A DNA stretch of 64,000 bases from Balaenoptera acutorostrata. Lineage: Eukaryota > Chordata > Mammalia > Artiodactyla > Balaenopteridae. Below, in pieces: positions 34,801-45,020 of the stretch. Position 1 is the stretch's first letter. Every line of letters begins with the position of its first letter. The DNA lies in NCBI RefSeq assembly GCF_949987535.1, contig NC_080081.1, positions 33,706,428-33,770,427 of the forward strand. The letters are read 5' to 3'. The notes under the pieces are model-generated. The model was not told the origin of the DNA, did not search any database, and was given only the letters and a program-made list of their open reading frames with translations. The position numbers and the translations under genes were made by a program.

Positions 34801-35936
34801 ATGTATTTTGTGTGAGCTGATCACTGAGGCAGGTCAGAGCTCAATGACATCCGCTGAAGGTCATCTGTGAGCTAAAAGGAAGTCTCGATAAAACTATACA
34901 GTCCCTCAAGGTCAGAGATAAGAACTACGGGTAGATATTTGTGATGGGAACAAAAGGTTAAACAACAGGGAGAAAAAGTATGAAAATGCTTCCTTTAATA
35001 TACCAGTGGTTTTCTTTGTTTAAGAAACCTCATTCCTAGCTCCTTGGTCAATTATCAGTGGAGGGTGTTTGTAAAGCCACCTAAGAGATTAAACATCTAA
35101 ATTGTTCTTTCAAAAGTTTGAAAAAAAATATTATTTGTAGCATGCTATTCATCATGACTGTACGGCAGCCAGTGCTGCAATTCGTTTCTATGTTCTTTTT
35201 AAAAGAATCATAAAAAGAGTGTCAAAAATTAATACAGTTAGATAGAATTTCATTTATCTAGTTCATTTAAAATTCTACCCTGAAATGCATTTAGGCTTGA
35301 GAGCTGAGAAAAAAAATAGAGAAAGAAGGTGTTTTATATCCTAAGAGCTTCATTTGCTTTAAGGGCTTAGAGAAACTAATAGAGAAATCCTTGAATTATT
35401 GCAATAAGATACTCTATCTGTTGTTGGCAGTAGCTAAAAGTGCTGAGATTAAAAATGACACATCCTTCAATGCTGGGTTGTTTTTTCAGTTACATTACTC
35501 ACAAAATAAATCTAAACAACAAATGGTCACTATTTGGTTTATATTTTCTAATAGGAAAAGTCCATGCGCTTTTGAGATCCTGTCTTAGTTCCAACTGCAG
35601 GGGGATTTATTACCTGTAATTGATGTGCACAGAGATCAAAGAGCAGCTTCCTTACATTTTCTCTATTCTTTCTCCCTCAGAAATCAGGGGGCAATAACTC
35701 TTGCAATTTCATTAGAATGGGTGTAAAAGAACAAAATGAACCTGGGTAAGGTACTGCCACAGTAATCCAGGGCATTAAAAACATTTAAAGAACCCAAATG
35801 AGTAATCCAGTTTCTGACGGAAAGTCAATTCCCACAAGAAGAATTAATATTTTCACATTAATAAATTATCAGACAAACTAAGATTTGGAATAATGTTTTA
35901 ATCTTCTGAATTTAAAAGCTCAGTGTGGGACTTCCC

Positions 35937-36212
35937 TGGTGGTGCAGTGGTTAAGAATCCGCCTGCCAGTGCAGGGGACACGGGTTCAAGCCCTGGTCCG
36001 GGAAGATCCCACATGCCGTGGAGCAACTAAGCCTGTGTGTCACAACTACTGAAGCCCGTGCACAACAAGAGAAGCCACCGCAATGAGAAGTCCGCGCAAC
36101 GCAATGAAGAGTAGCCCCCGCTCGCCGCAACTAGAGAAAGCCCGCATGCGGCAACGAAGACCCAACACAGCCAAAAATAAATAAAATAAAATAAATTTAT
36201 TTAAAAAAAAAA
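35937..36212 (+). mobile_element. CHR-type SINE with 13-bp target-site duplication
   Basis: Head GGACTTCCCTGGTGGTGCAG with B-box-like GGTTCAAGCC, body through CGCTCGCCGCAACTAGAG, tail of AAATA units and A run. Perfect duplication AAAAGCTCAGTGT at 35924-35936 and 36213-36225. It has a different, larger internal deletion than the copies at 5698 and 15176. Confidence 0.97.
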
Positions 36213-36289
36213 AAAAGCTCAGTGTTGCTTTCTCACGTTCTCTCTAGGTTATCATACATTTGCACGTTCTGTTACTGAGCATCATATGT

Positions 36290-36715
36290 CATTTTATATT
36301 AGAACTTGTCTTATGTATAGTTCTTATCTTCTCAACTGGACTGTGGGAAGGCAAGGGCAAGAAACATCTCTTAATAACTGCACAACATTAATACTTCCAT
36401 ATTTTCATAAAGCATACAAAGTACTTGCATATCATCTTTGATCTTCCTAATAATCTCATGAGGGGGTCAGATCAGCAATTATCATCTCCATATTGTAGAT
36501 AAGGAAACTCAGGTCCAGACACGCACAAGATAACCCTGTATGTATGTTAGTGGAAGCAGTACTCGACCCTAGGACTTCCAGCAGGTACCCCAGTGCTCTT
36601 TCACATAATCTCAATACAGACGGACAAACAGATCCCTAGCGAAGGGTCCCAAGATGGAGCTCAGTGCTGGCACATGGCAGACATTCAGTACACTGTTAAA
36701 TAAATAAGTAATAAC
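36290..36715 (+). repeat. L2 LINE end, split by a MIR
   Basis: A forward L2-like start (ATAGTTCTTATCTTCTCAAC, then a GTGGGAAGGCAAGGGCAAG segment) and end (GCTGGCACATGGCAGACATT, TAAATAAATAAG) flank a reverse MIR at 36388-36625. The simplest reading is MIR inserted into L2. Confidence 0.55.
36388..36625 (-). repeat. MIR SINE
   Basis: Reverse MIR: TCCTAATAATCTCATGAGG, TGTAGATAAGGAAACTCAGG, CCTAGGACTTCCAGCAGG and CCAGTGCTCTTTCAC. Well preserved. Confidence 0.85.
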
Positions 36716-36904
36716 TGTATGTATTTAGGCCAGAGATACGTACATTAGCAAACCCAAAAGTGTTTGCTATTTTTATTGATAACAATGATTTAGTCGGTAG
36801 ATCAATTCCAGAGTAAATATGTCTTGTGGGCAAGAAAACTAAAAGAAGTGTAATCTCTTTGGTCTGGAGGCGCTTTCACACTGGTCAGGGGCTGGTTGTA
36901 TTTT

Positions 36905-37025
36905 CGCGGTAAAATGCGGATAATGATCACAGTTTTATTATCTCATTGGATTGCTGTGAGGATCAAAAGAGACTCTGTCTGTGAAAGCGCTTTGTGAGCT
37001 GTGAAGTGTCATATATACTTGTGAA
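36905..37025 (+). repeat. MIR-family SINE 3' part
   Basis: Forward MIRb/MIRc-like 3' half: AAAATGCGGATAATGATCAC, GATTGCTGTGAGGATCAAAA, GTGAAAGCGCTTTGTGAGC and AAGTGTCATATA. The head is missing or too decayed. Confidence 0.75.
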
Positions 37026-37506
37026 CCGCTTTGTTGTGACGAAGGCAGCGCATGACGACTGCCAGGCGAGGGTGATAGTGAGTTCAGAGGGAGATGAAGC
37101 TCTTCCCAGAGGCCTGTGGGATAGTTTGAAAGCTTGATGGTAAAAGGCATTTCAAGAAGGCAGGGAGATGTAAACCCAAAGCCAGAGGCAGAAAAGAATA
37201 AGACGTGTTTAAAGGAGAATGAGTCGCCCGATAGGAGTGTTTATAGAAGGGAATAAAAAGATTTATGTTTGGAAAGACAGGTTAGGGTGTGTTTGGGGAC
37301 GTTTTGCAGTGTTGGTACCAGCTGAGGGAATCTGATCTCAAATGGAAACATGCAGTTTATTGTGAGAATGGTGATTACTTTCCATTCGGTTAACTGCATA
37401 TGAGGAAATCAGAAAAGACTTTTAGAGAGCTAACCAAATTCTTCAAGAGAAAAATGACTCTTATGCACACAGGGAACGTGTAATTACGGTGGTTCTCCAG
37501 ATAGTG

Positions 37507-37757
37507 AATAATAATAACAATAACTTACCTTATTGGGTACATGCTGTATGTCTCATGTTGTTCTAAGCAAGTTATTTACATTAACTCATCTAATCTTCAT
37601 AACCGGAGAAAACATTCCCATTTAACAGGTAACTGTGCCCTTAAAAGGTTAAATAGCTCATCCCAGGTCACATCACCAGGAAACTGCAGAGCAGAACTCA
37701 ACCTCAGGAAACCTGGCCTCAGAGCCTGACTCCAATGCTGTTGTGGTCCTGATGCAT
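37507..37757 (-). repeat. MIR SINE
   Basis: Reverse MIR end to end: TCTCATGTTGTTCTAAGC, TTAACTCATCTAATCTTC, TTTAACAGGTAACTGTGCCC, CAGAGCAGAACTCAACCTC and CTGACTCCAATGCTG. The frames at 37541-37729 and 37597-37782 are translations of it. Confidence 0.88.
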
Positions 37758-37811
37758 CGTTAAGTCCAAAAGCACATCGCAAGTAGTGATATCAGGTGTG
37801 TTCACTTGGTG

Positions 37812-37890
37812 AAAATGGAAAATGCAAGGCCACATTGCAACTACACAACTACTTGTTTTCCAACACGGAAAAATATCATGAAAGTTGTTA
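37812..37890 (+). repeat. left arm of a 79-bp inverted repeat
   Basis: Matches the reverse complement of 39386-39464 over 79 bases with about five differences and no gaps (shared core AATGCAAGGCCACATTGC and CTACTTGTTTTCCAACAC). The similarity stops sharply at both ends. The sequence is not any repeat family I recognise. The spacer between the arms is 1495 bp. Confidence 0.93.
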
Positions 37891-39385
37891 TGCAATTTTT
37901 GGTATGTATGTTATACTTTAATAATGAGTTAAGTTAGTGCTACAACTAAAAAAATATTCTATGTACCTACAGAAGGAAAGAGTGTTAAGACATATACAAA
38001 AAGTTAATCTGATTATCTTTGTTTATGAGGAATAGGAAAAATTTCAATTTTCTTCATTTTAGTTGTCTCTGTTTTCTAGATGTTTGACAATTATCCTGTA
38101 AAACTTTTGTAATAAGAAATCTTGTTTTAAGCGAACAAGGAAAATTTCTGGTGAGGAGGAAGTGAAACGAACATTGATTTAACAATAACTGAGTAGTATC
38201 GTATTTATTATTTATCCAGTTCTTGAAATAACCTTTGGAAGAGTTTGGTACTATTTGTTGCCATTTAAACATAAAATGAATTTCAGAGAGGTAAATAACA
38301 AGCCCACGTCACACATAGCATTCAGCACACAACTAAAAGACACAGGATCTGAATCTAGGACTGATTCCAAAACCCAGAAAAAAATAGAGAAGAGAATTCA
38401 GGCATGGAGAAAAGAAATTCTAGAAGATGAGTTCTAATTTGCTGTAGTAAGACAATTAATCATCTTGAAAATTTGCTAAATAGAAAGAAAGCAAAAAATA
38501 AAGGTTTCCTATTATACAAAGGCCAGTATAGCTTGAAGCTTAATAAGCAGCTTATGAATTCTTCAGTATAGCTTATTGAGAAGAGGCGATAGCTTAATTT
38601 TCTGACTCATCATTGGATGCCTTGCCCAAACAAAGCTGAATAAATCATCAGATCTTGTGCATGACCCTGGGAAGTCTGATTCAAAGATATTATTTATTCT
38701 CTATAAAGTTCTTTTGTTTGATTTTTCTTTCATTTTATTTTGTTTTACCCAGTCCCCCTTTTTTTTTCCTAACAACGATGCCCCATTTTTTTCTGGACAT
38801 TTTACAGTAACTAATTATATTGGACATGAAGCAACTGTGTAATTGCCCAATTTGGAAGAACTAAAATGACCAAAGCAGTTAAAGATTTTAAGTGTTTTCT
38901 GAAGAAATGGGCAGAGAAGTGAAGAAAGAGACAATGGATTCTGGTGAGTACAACAAGAAGGGGAAACCATTAAGCTTTCCAGTTTTAAAACAGACAAAGC
39001 CAGAAACTCAATGGCATGTAACCTTGGCCAAATTACTTGAACTCATTGTTTTTCCGTGAACCAAGTGTAAAGTGGCATAAAAAGACGTTCACCGGGCCAC
39101 AAAGACTCTATATTTGACTTGAGGTACGTGAGGATAAATAAATTATGTCTTTATTAGTTCAGGCTGAGACAAAAAGGTGAAATACAATTCTCTGCAAAAA
39201 GGTGTTTTAAAGGTTCATTCCGTTTTTTCTCCCACAATTTTTCTCATCTACCCAGGTGACCACTTCACAGTTTATTGCTGAGTTCTTAGGAGCTTGGGTA
39301 GGTGGCTATAATAATAATAACAATAAACATGGATATTTTTCTTTCAGTAGATAAAAGTGCAGAAGGGAAAAACCTGTTTTTTAAG
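37891..39385. other. spacer between the inverted-repeat arms
   Basis: 1.5 kb of ordinary AT-rich sequence without a recognised gene, terminal-repeat signature or element. It has a doubled CAGTATAGCTT at 38524-38534 and 38564-38574. Nothing here identifies the pair as the ends of a known transposon. Confidence 0.6.
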
Positions 39386-39464
39386 TAACAACTTCCATGA
39401 TAATTTTCTGTGTTGGAAAACAAGTAGTTATGTAGTTGCAATGTGGCCTTGCATTTTCTATTTT
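39386..39464 (-). repeat. right arm of the 79-bp inverted repeat
   Basis: Reverse-complement partner of 37812-37890. A short 16-base direct duplication (AAACAAATGGTTTTTG at 39585-39600 and 39611-39626) lies just beyond it and may be a separate event. Confidence 0.93.
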
Positions 39465-39714
39465 TATATATGCCAGTATTTGTTGTTTTCTTACGGTTAT
39501 CTCTGAAATGACTGATTCTGGGAAAACACAGGGCAAATTCATAAGGCTGATGTTAACTCCTAGAAAATTCCAGAATGTATGGCTAAACAAATGGTTTTTG
39601 AGTAATCGAAAAACAAATGGTTTTTGGTAATTCTTAGAACTCAACAAGACTATCTAAGAGTTAGTTATGTCAAACAAATGTTTTAACAGAACATGTGAGA
39701 GTCTCCTAAGATAT

Positions 39715-40255
39715 TCAAATATTCCTGCCTTAATGAGCCTTTATTGATCACCCTTTTAGAACTGTAACCTTTGTTAACATTTTGTATTCTCCACCCCTGC
39801 TTTGCTTTTCTCCTTAGCACTTTCTGTCATCTAATGCACTATTGTTTTTTTATTTTTTTAAATAGACCTTTATTGGAGTATAATTGCTTCACAATACTGT
39901 GTTAGTTTCTGTTGTACACCAAATGAATCAGCCATATGCATACATATGTCTTCATATCCCCTCCCTCTTGAGCCTCCCTCCCACCCTCCCTACCCACCTC
40001 TCTAGGTCATCACAAAGCACCGAGCTGATCTCCCTGTGCTACGCTGCTGCTTCCCACTAGCTAACTAATGCACTATTTTATTACTTATTTTGTGCTTTCC
40101 TCTACAATGTAAGCTATGTGAAGAAAGTTTCTCCCCACCTCCCCCAATCCTGTTCTCTTAGCTGCTGTATTCTCAGTATCTAGGACAGTCCATGCTACAT
40201 ACTAGGTGCTGAAGACAGAAATATCTCTGCAAAGATATTGAAATACAGACTGAAT
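39715..40255 (+). repeat. L2 LINE 3' region, split by an L1
   Basis: Forward L2 from about 39715 to 39843 (TTTGTATTCTCCACCCCTG, TTAGCACTTTCTGTCATCTA) resumes at 40065 with TTTTATTACTTATTTTGTGC, TACAATGTAAGCTATGTGAA and ATTCTCAGTATCTAGGACAG, ending near 40255. Interrupted by the L1 at 39844-40064. Confidence 0.8.
39844..40064 (-). mobile_element. short L1 3' end with 13-bp target-site duplication
   Basis: Antisense L1 3'UTR (CCTTTATTGGAGTATAATTG, GAGCTGATCTCCCTGTGC), 221 bp, severely 5'-truncated. CTAATGCACTATT flanks it perfectly at 39831-39843 and 40065-40077. Inserted in an L2. Confidence 0.95.
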
Positions 40256-40264
40256 GATAATACT

Positions 40265-40853
40265 GTTATTCGGTTTGAAAGATCAATGTCCTAAAGACAA
40301 TCTCAAGGAAGGTCTCGGATGCACTAAGTACTTTATAGCTCTGAGGATTCTCACCAAAGGCTCTTGAAAAGATAAAAGGCAGGCTTAGGAAAACTTTTGA
40401 CACACCTAAGCAAGGAAGAATTGCTATACAATGACAAAACCAACTTTAACTTGATTTTTGAGGGGCTAACATGCTGAACTCAAGCAAGAAAGCTAAAGCA
40501 CAATAGAAAAAAGATATAATCTTATTTATTGAATTGAAAGAGCTGTATAGCAGTGAATAATTTACTTAATTTTCCAAGACCTGAGTTTTTTCTCCTCTGC
40601 ATTAGATAGACCTGACTAGACGTTACGTCTCCTGTAGGTACTGAGGTTTCTTGATCTTCTGAAGCTAAGGACTGGGCAGTCAAATGGAAGTCATGGCAGT
40701 TAACCAGTGGAGGGAGAGGGACAGAGGTGCCAGTTATGGGAGCTGAAGGGACAGGGCCAATAAGACAAGGGCCAATAGTGGTTGAAGGGATGGATGTAGC
40801 TGAGCAAGCTGAGATAGAGCAGTGGGTGGAGGAAGTAGAAAAGGAAGAGGAAG
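40265..40853. other. non-coding DNA upstream of a SINE
   Basis: About 590 bp, no repeat recognised. The last 120 bp are purine-rich and form a plus-strand acidic frame (about 40727-40853) that would continue past the SINE for 13 codons if the insertion were removed. No domain is recognised, so it is not called as a gene. Confidence 0.45.
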
Positions 40854-41201
40854 GGGACTTCCCCGGTGGCGCAGTGGTTAAGAATCCACCTGCCAATGCA
40901 GGGAATATGGGTTCGAGCCCTGGTCCGGGAAGATCCCACATGCCGCGGAGCAACTAAATCCGTGTGCCACAACTACTGAGCCTGCACTCTAGAGCCCAGG
41001 AGCCAAAACTACTGAGCCCGCGTGCCGCAACTACTGAAGCCCGCGCACCTAGATCCTGTGCTCCACCACAGGAGAAGCCACCGCAATGAGAAGCCCGCAC
41101 ACCGGAACGAAGAGTAGCCCCCTCTCGCTACAACTAGAGAAAGCCCGCGGGCAGCAACGAAGACCCAACGCAGCCAAAAATTAAAAAATATATAAATAAA
41201 T
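40854..41201 (+). mobile_element. full-length CHR-type SINE, 16-bp target-site duplication
   Basis: The longest CHR copy here: head GGGACTTCCCCGGTGGCGCA, B-box-like GGTTCGAGCC, the internal block missing in the other copies (about 40985-41055, with two CAACTACTGA-type units), then CTACAACTAGAGAAAGCCC and an A-rich tail. GAAAAGGAAGAGGAAG is duplicated perfectly at 40838-40853 and 41202-41217. The minus-strand 143-codon frame crossing the left edge is partly SINE and not a gene. Confidence 0.97.
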
Positions 41202-41344
41202 GAAAAGGAAGAGGAAGAGAAAGTGGCAACGTCTTTGTCCTCGTCTCTGTGCTCTTAAAACCGTTCCTCCCCTCTCTCATTTCTGCTTTGATAGGAACAC
41301 ATTATCTTTGGGGAATAAGGCAAAACAAAGCAACCCCCCCCCCC

Positions 41345-41800
41345 AAGCCTTTTTTAAAAGATTTATTTTATTGAAGTATAGTTGATTTACAATTTTGTGT
41401 TAATTTCTGCTGTATAACAAAGTGATTCAGTTATACTACATATACATTCTTTTTCATGTTCTTTTCCATCATGGTTTATTACAGGATATTGAATACAGTT
41501 CCCTGTGCTATACAGTAGGACCTGTTGTTTATCTATTCTACGTATAATAGTTTGCATCTGCGAACCCCAAACTCCCAATCCAACCCTCCCCCACCACCTC
41601 CCCCCTGGCAACCACAAGTCTCTTCTCTATGTCTGTGAGTCTGTTTCTGTTTTGTAGATAAATTCATTTGTGTCATATTTTAGATTCCACGTATAAGTGA
41701 GATCATATGGTATTTGTCTTCCTCTGCCTGGTTTACTTCATTTAGTATGATAATCCCTAGGTCCATCCACGTTGCTGCAAATGGCATTATTTCGTTCTTA
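41345..41800 (-). mobile_element. L1 LINE 3' end
   Basis: Antisense L1 3'UTR of the same type as 6942-7503 (TTGAAGTATAGTTGATTTAC, CAGTTCCCTGTGCTATACAG, GGTCCATCCACGTTGCTGCA), truncated at 41800. Preceded by a run of 11 C (41334-41344). Target-site duplication not found. Confidence 0.9.
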
Positions 41801-42010
41801 ACTCCCCAAATCTTGAATAAAGCTGGGAATGGGATTCCACTGGCAAATGGAAACAATTGCTGTCAGGAAAGTTTTGTGCCAGTGCTTCAAAATTTAGGTA
41901 ACAAAACACATACTCAAATGAGTTGGCGTTTCTATACATGATAAAGACCTGCCTCTCAGGTGGAACATGTCCGATTCTATTAAGGTAGCTATTGTTTTGG
42001 TTGTGCAGAT

Positions 42011-42197
42011 CAGTGGTCCTCAAACCTTAGTGTGCGTCAGAAACACCTGAAGGCTTGTTAAACACATTGTTTTGGGTCCTACTCAGAGTTTCTGAACCAG
42101 TACGTCTGGGATTGGACTCAAGAATATGCATTTCTAACGTGGTCTCAGTTGATGTTGATGCTGTGTGGGTCTGGGGACCACACTCTGAGAACTATTG
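42011..42197 (+). mobile_element. MER5A, non-autonomous hAT DNA transposon
   Basis: Complete 187-bp element with inverted ends CAGTGGTCCTCAAAC and GAGAACTATTG, interior AGAAACACCTGAAGGCTTG, AAGAATATGCATTTCTAAC and GGGGACCACACT. Flanks GTGCAGAT and GTGCAGGC give a degraded 8-bp duplication if the last base is shared. Ancient and immobile. Confidence 0.92.
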
Positions 42198-42514
42198 TGC
42201 AGGCTGCGTTCTGCACTAGGGCGCCTGGCCATGGGGCGGTGCATGGAGGATGAAATCCACAGGCTGTCTTGGCTGGAAGTCACACCCAGGAACCCCTGCA
42301 GCCCCGCTTTGGTTTAAGACTCTGTTATGCTTAAGTATGGAAAACGATATTAAACTCACTGTTGATATAACCCACTACCCCTTTTCAAATGGGGGAAATA
42401 GACTCCATGAGGAAAACATGTGGAGTGAAATAGGCTTTCGTTGAAATTCTCTTTCATAACTGCTACCATTTCTCGGTGAAGAGAAAGGGAAAAATAATGT
42501 TGGTCCTCAAGTTG

Positions 42515-42680
42515 AGAGATAGATTCTAGACCCTGCATTGACTTTAACCAGTTGTGTGGTCTTAGACAAGTCACTTAATCTCCTGGATTCAGTCTTCTCG
42601 TCTGTAAGATGAAACTGTCAGTCTACGTGATGTTTAGGATCTCTTTCTGCTCTAAAATTCATTTTGTATGATTCTAAGTC
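42515..42680 (+). repeat. MIR3 SINE
   Basis: Forward MIR-family copy: GTTGTGTGGTCTTAGACAAG, TCACTTAATCTCCTGGATTC and a MIR3-like end GGATCTCTTTCTGCTCTAAA, TTTTGTATGATTCTAAG. Confidence 0.78.
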
Positions 42681-42849
42681 AGAGGAGGCATCTACATCAC
42701 AATGGCAATTGACCAGTTTATCTTTGTGGCAATTGTATTGCTTTGGAGAGTTGTTCTTTATTAATTAAATAAGGTCTTAGTGATATTTTCTTGAAAATTG
42801 AATGCAAAGTTTCTAACAGTACCTAACACACAGTACTCAATAATATTCT

Positions 42850-43825
42850 ATCCTTTCCCTTTCTTTTCTTTATTGCTAATGTTAATGATTCCTTGGCAAA
42901 ATTTAAGTATTTTGTTTTTAGTTCAGATTAGAAAATCTGTCATTTTTAGGGAAATGTAATAAAAATTTAGACCCTTCTTCGGTACTTACAATCCTGTCAC
43001 TCGCTCTGGTTGTTTATGTGTTTTGCCACCAGATAGCAGAATTACTCTTGTTATAATCTTTTTATGACTTAGGTGTGTTTACTTTTTGGAGATTCTTTGA
43101 TAGAGAAATGTGGGAGAGGAAGTCCTCTTTACTTTTATCTGAGGACAATTGGTAGTGGAGAGAAAAGCCTTCTTGAAGTGAATCCACTTAAAAATACTGG
43201 CCAAAATGAGATCAGGAAAAAAAGGTTTGAGTGGGCTTTATCTTGAAAAATAAAATTAAAAGTTATAAAAAACTATGTTCAATTGCTCTTATGTTTTAAC
43301 CAAATTTAGATTTTATTATATTTTGAATGGTGTACCAAAAAATGAATCAAGTTTTGTTTTTTTTTTGTTTATTTGGCAGAATCCAGTTTGTGTTCTGTTG
43401 GTTCAGTTCTGTCTTGGCTTATTTGCATAGTATACTCATAAAAGAAATCTTTTTGTAAAGTTATTCAAGGACTTTATCAGTGTTTGCATAGGCATCCCTT
43501 AATTCTTTGACATTAGAATCCATCTCTTTGGAAACACATTGTGTCATCATACTTGTTGAAATTTCTCTTCTTTGATTGTTGACTGGTTTAACTCTTTCCA
43601 GTTGCTTTGGTCACTGGCTTTGCATGTGCTCTGAACAGTCTTAGGACAGCATTTTCCTTGACCTCATGGAATACTGGATTTTTGGTAAGATTTGCAATTT
43701 TATTTGGTTGTTGTTTACAAAAGCATGTTAACCTGAAATATGGGTATAGACATTAGTGTTTTGGGAAAAAGGATTACTTTTCTAGGAGGGGCTTTATTTA
43801 TGTTGTATTTAAACAATCAGCCTAA
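42850..43825. other. AT-rich non-coding DNA, no element recognised
   Basis: About 1 kb with no recognisable repeat or gene. Contains a T run (43356-43364). Confidence 0.5.
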
Positions 43826-43830
43826 AATCT

Positions 43831-43835
43831 GTGTG

Positions 43836-43877
<42 letters not shown>
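43831..43877. repeat. (GT)n microsatellite
   Basis: GTGTGAGA followed by about 18 uninterrupted GT units. The two frames over it read as VC repeats and are not genes. Confidence 0.97.
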
Positions 43878-43879
<2 letters not shown>

Positions 43880-43979
43880 CTGTATAAGAAAACATACAGG
43901 CTTTCAACATATCTTTGTTTCATAGTTTTAAAGCATTTTCAAATTCAGTTTTGTTTCCATTTATCAAAAGCATACAAAG

Positions 43980-44083
43980 GCCTTATCAGTAAGGTTAAGC
44001 CCAAACTCAGTGGCTTAAAACAGCAACCACTTGTTCTCATGTATTTGCAGATTGTCTGGGTATTAGCTGGGATAGAGTGACTA
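43980..44083 (+). repeat. ancient interspersed repeat fragment, family not assigned
   Basis: AAACTCAGTGGCTTAAAACA, GCAACCACTTGTTCTCATG and GGGTATTAGCTGGGATAG follow the layout of a common mammalian medium-reiteration repeat also glimpsed at 17645-17955. Fragmentary. Confidence 0.45.
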
Positions 44084-44174
44084 TAGGTAAGAGGGATTTT
44101 TGAATGATGATTAGTTTTATAAGAGGTCAGTTCAATAGGAAATTTTTTCTGGTGTGATATATTTTCTTTCTATG

Positions 44175-44395
44175 AAGCAAACTTCAATACTGTCTGAGTT
44201 CTAATCCTGGTTCTGTTGCATACTAACTGTGTTATCTTGGATAATTTACTTATCTTTCAATGCCTTCATTTCTTCATCTGTTAAGTGGGGATAATAATAA
44301 GACTCATTTCATTGGTTTTTATGAGGACTGAATGAGGTAAGCAACCTAGTACATGTAGAGTGGTTACTAAATGTTAACTTTTATTGTTATTAAGA
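44175..44395 (+). repeat. MIR SINE
   Basis: Forward MIR: TCTGAGTTCTAATCCTGG, ACTAACTGTGTTATCTTGG, TTTCTTCATCTGTTAAGTGG, GGATAATAATAAGACTC and TATGAGGACTGAATGAGG. Followed immediately by a later insertion. Confidence 0.85.
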
Positions 44396-44410
44396 GAAAA
44401 AGTTCTCTTA

Positions 44411-44557
44411 CCCAAGATAATCACCGTTAACTTTTGGTACCTGTCATCTGTTCTTTTGTCTATGCATAATGCATATGTGATCTTATTTCTTACAAAATTT
44501 GGATGCTAGTATATAAACAGCTTAAAAACCTTTAAAAACAAAAAAAAAAAAGAAAAA
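44411..44557 (+). mobile_element. 147-bp poly(A)-tailed retro-insert of unknown source
   Basis: Bounded by a perfect 15-bp duplication GAAAAAGTTCTCTTA (44396-44410 and 44558-44572) and ending in an A-rich tail (about 44541-44557). These are the marks of LINE-machinery retrotransposition. The body (GATAATCACCGTTAACTTTT, CTATGCATAATGCATATGTG) resembles a stretch of old L1M-like sequence but not a standard L1 3' end, so the source is not clear. Confidence 0.78.
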
Positions 44558-44794
44558 GAAAAAGTTCTCTTATTATGATTAAAAGGCTAATGAGCTGGGT
44601 AGAGGGGCAGGGGAAAAGCGTAGAGCTGGAGAAAGAAGTAGGGTTTGAATTTATCTTTAGTTCTCCTATCATGTAAATCAAGGAAGTTGGTAGAATGAAC
44701 ATTTTACTTTATTTAATAAATATATTTAAAATATGTGTTAAGATATTTTCTTAATTAATAATATAAATATATTGCATGTTTAATAAATACAGTG

Positions 44795-45020
44795 CCATTT
44801 TCTGTGTGCCTGACTCTTTCCAAGAACTTAACAAATATGAACTCATTTAATTCTCATATCAACCCTAGGAGATAGATACGATATTGTCTCCATTTTATAG
44901 ACGAGGAAATCCAGGCACAGGGCAGAGAGGTCATAAACATCCCCAAGGTCACACAGCTGGTGAGCGGCAGAGCTGACATTCAAAGCCACAAGGGTCTGGC
45001 TGCAGAGTCCGTGGTCTTAA
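44795..45020 (-). repeat. MIR SINE
   Basis: Reverse MIR: GAACTCATTTAATTCTCATA, CATTTTATAGACGAGGAAAT, AAGGTCACACAGCTGGTGAG, GGCAGAGCTGACATTCAAAG and TGCAGAGTCCGTGGTC. One of the best-preserved copies here. Confidence 0.92.

Larger units (their letters stand above)
31800..35923. other. 4-kb block with no recognisable mobile element
   Basis: The longest stretch of the window where I see no SINE, LINE, LTR or DNA transposon and no gene. It contains a T run (32040-32051), a small duplicated ATCTTAAAAGATTATG (33752-33767 and 33793-33808), a strong CTCF-like motif (34495-34509) and a candidate conserved element (34500-34800). Element-poor blocks of this kind are often rich in conserved regulatory DNA, but that is inference. 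Confidence 0.6.

Noticed and set aside
39585..39626. AAACAAATGGTTTTTG duplicated 26 bp apart
   Set aside because: Small local duplication of low complexity; no sign of spacers or further units, so not CRISPR-like.
40522..40953. 143-codon minus-strand frame
   Set aside because: Its N-terminal third is reverse SINE sequence; the remainder has no recognisable domain.
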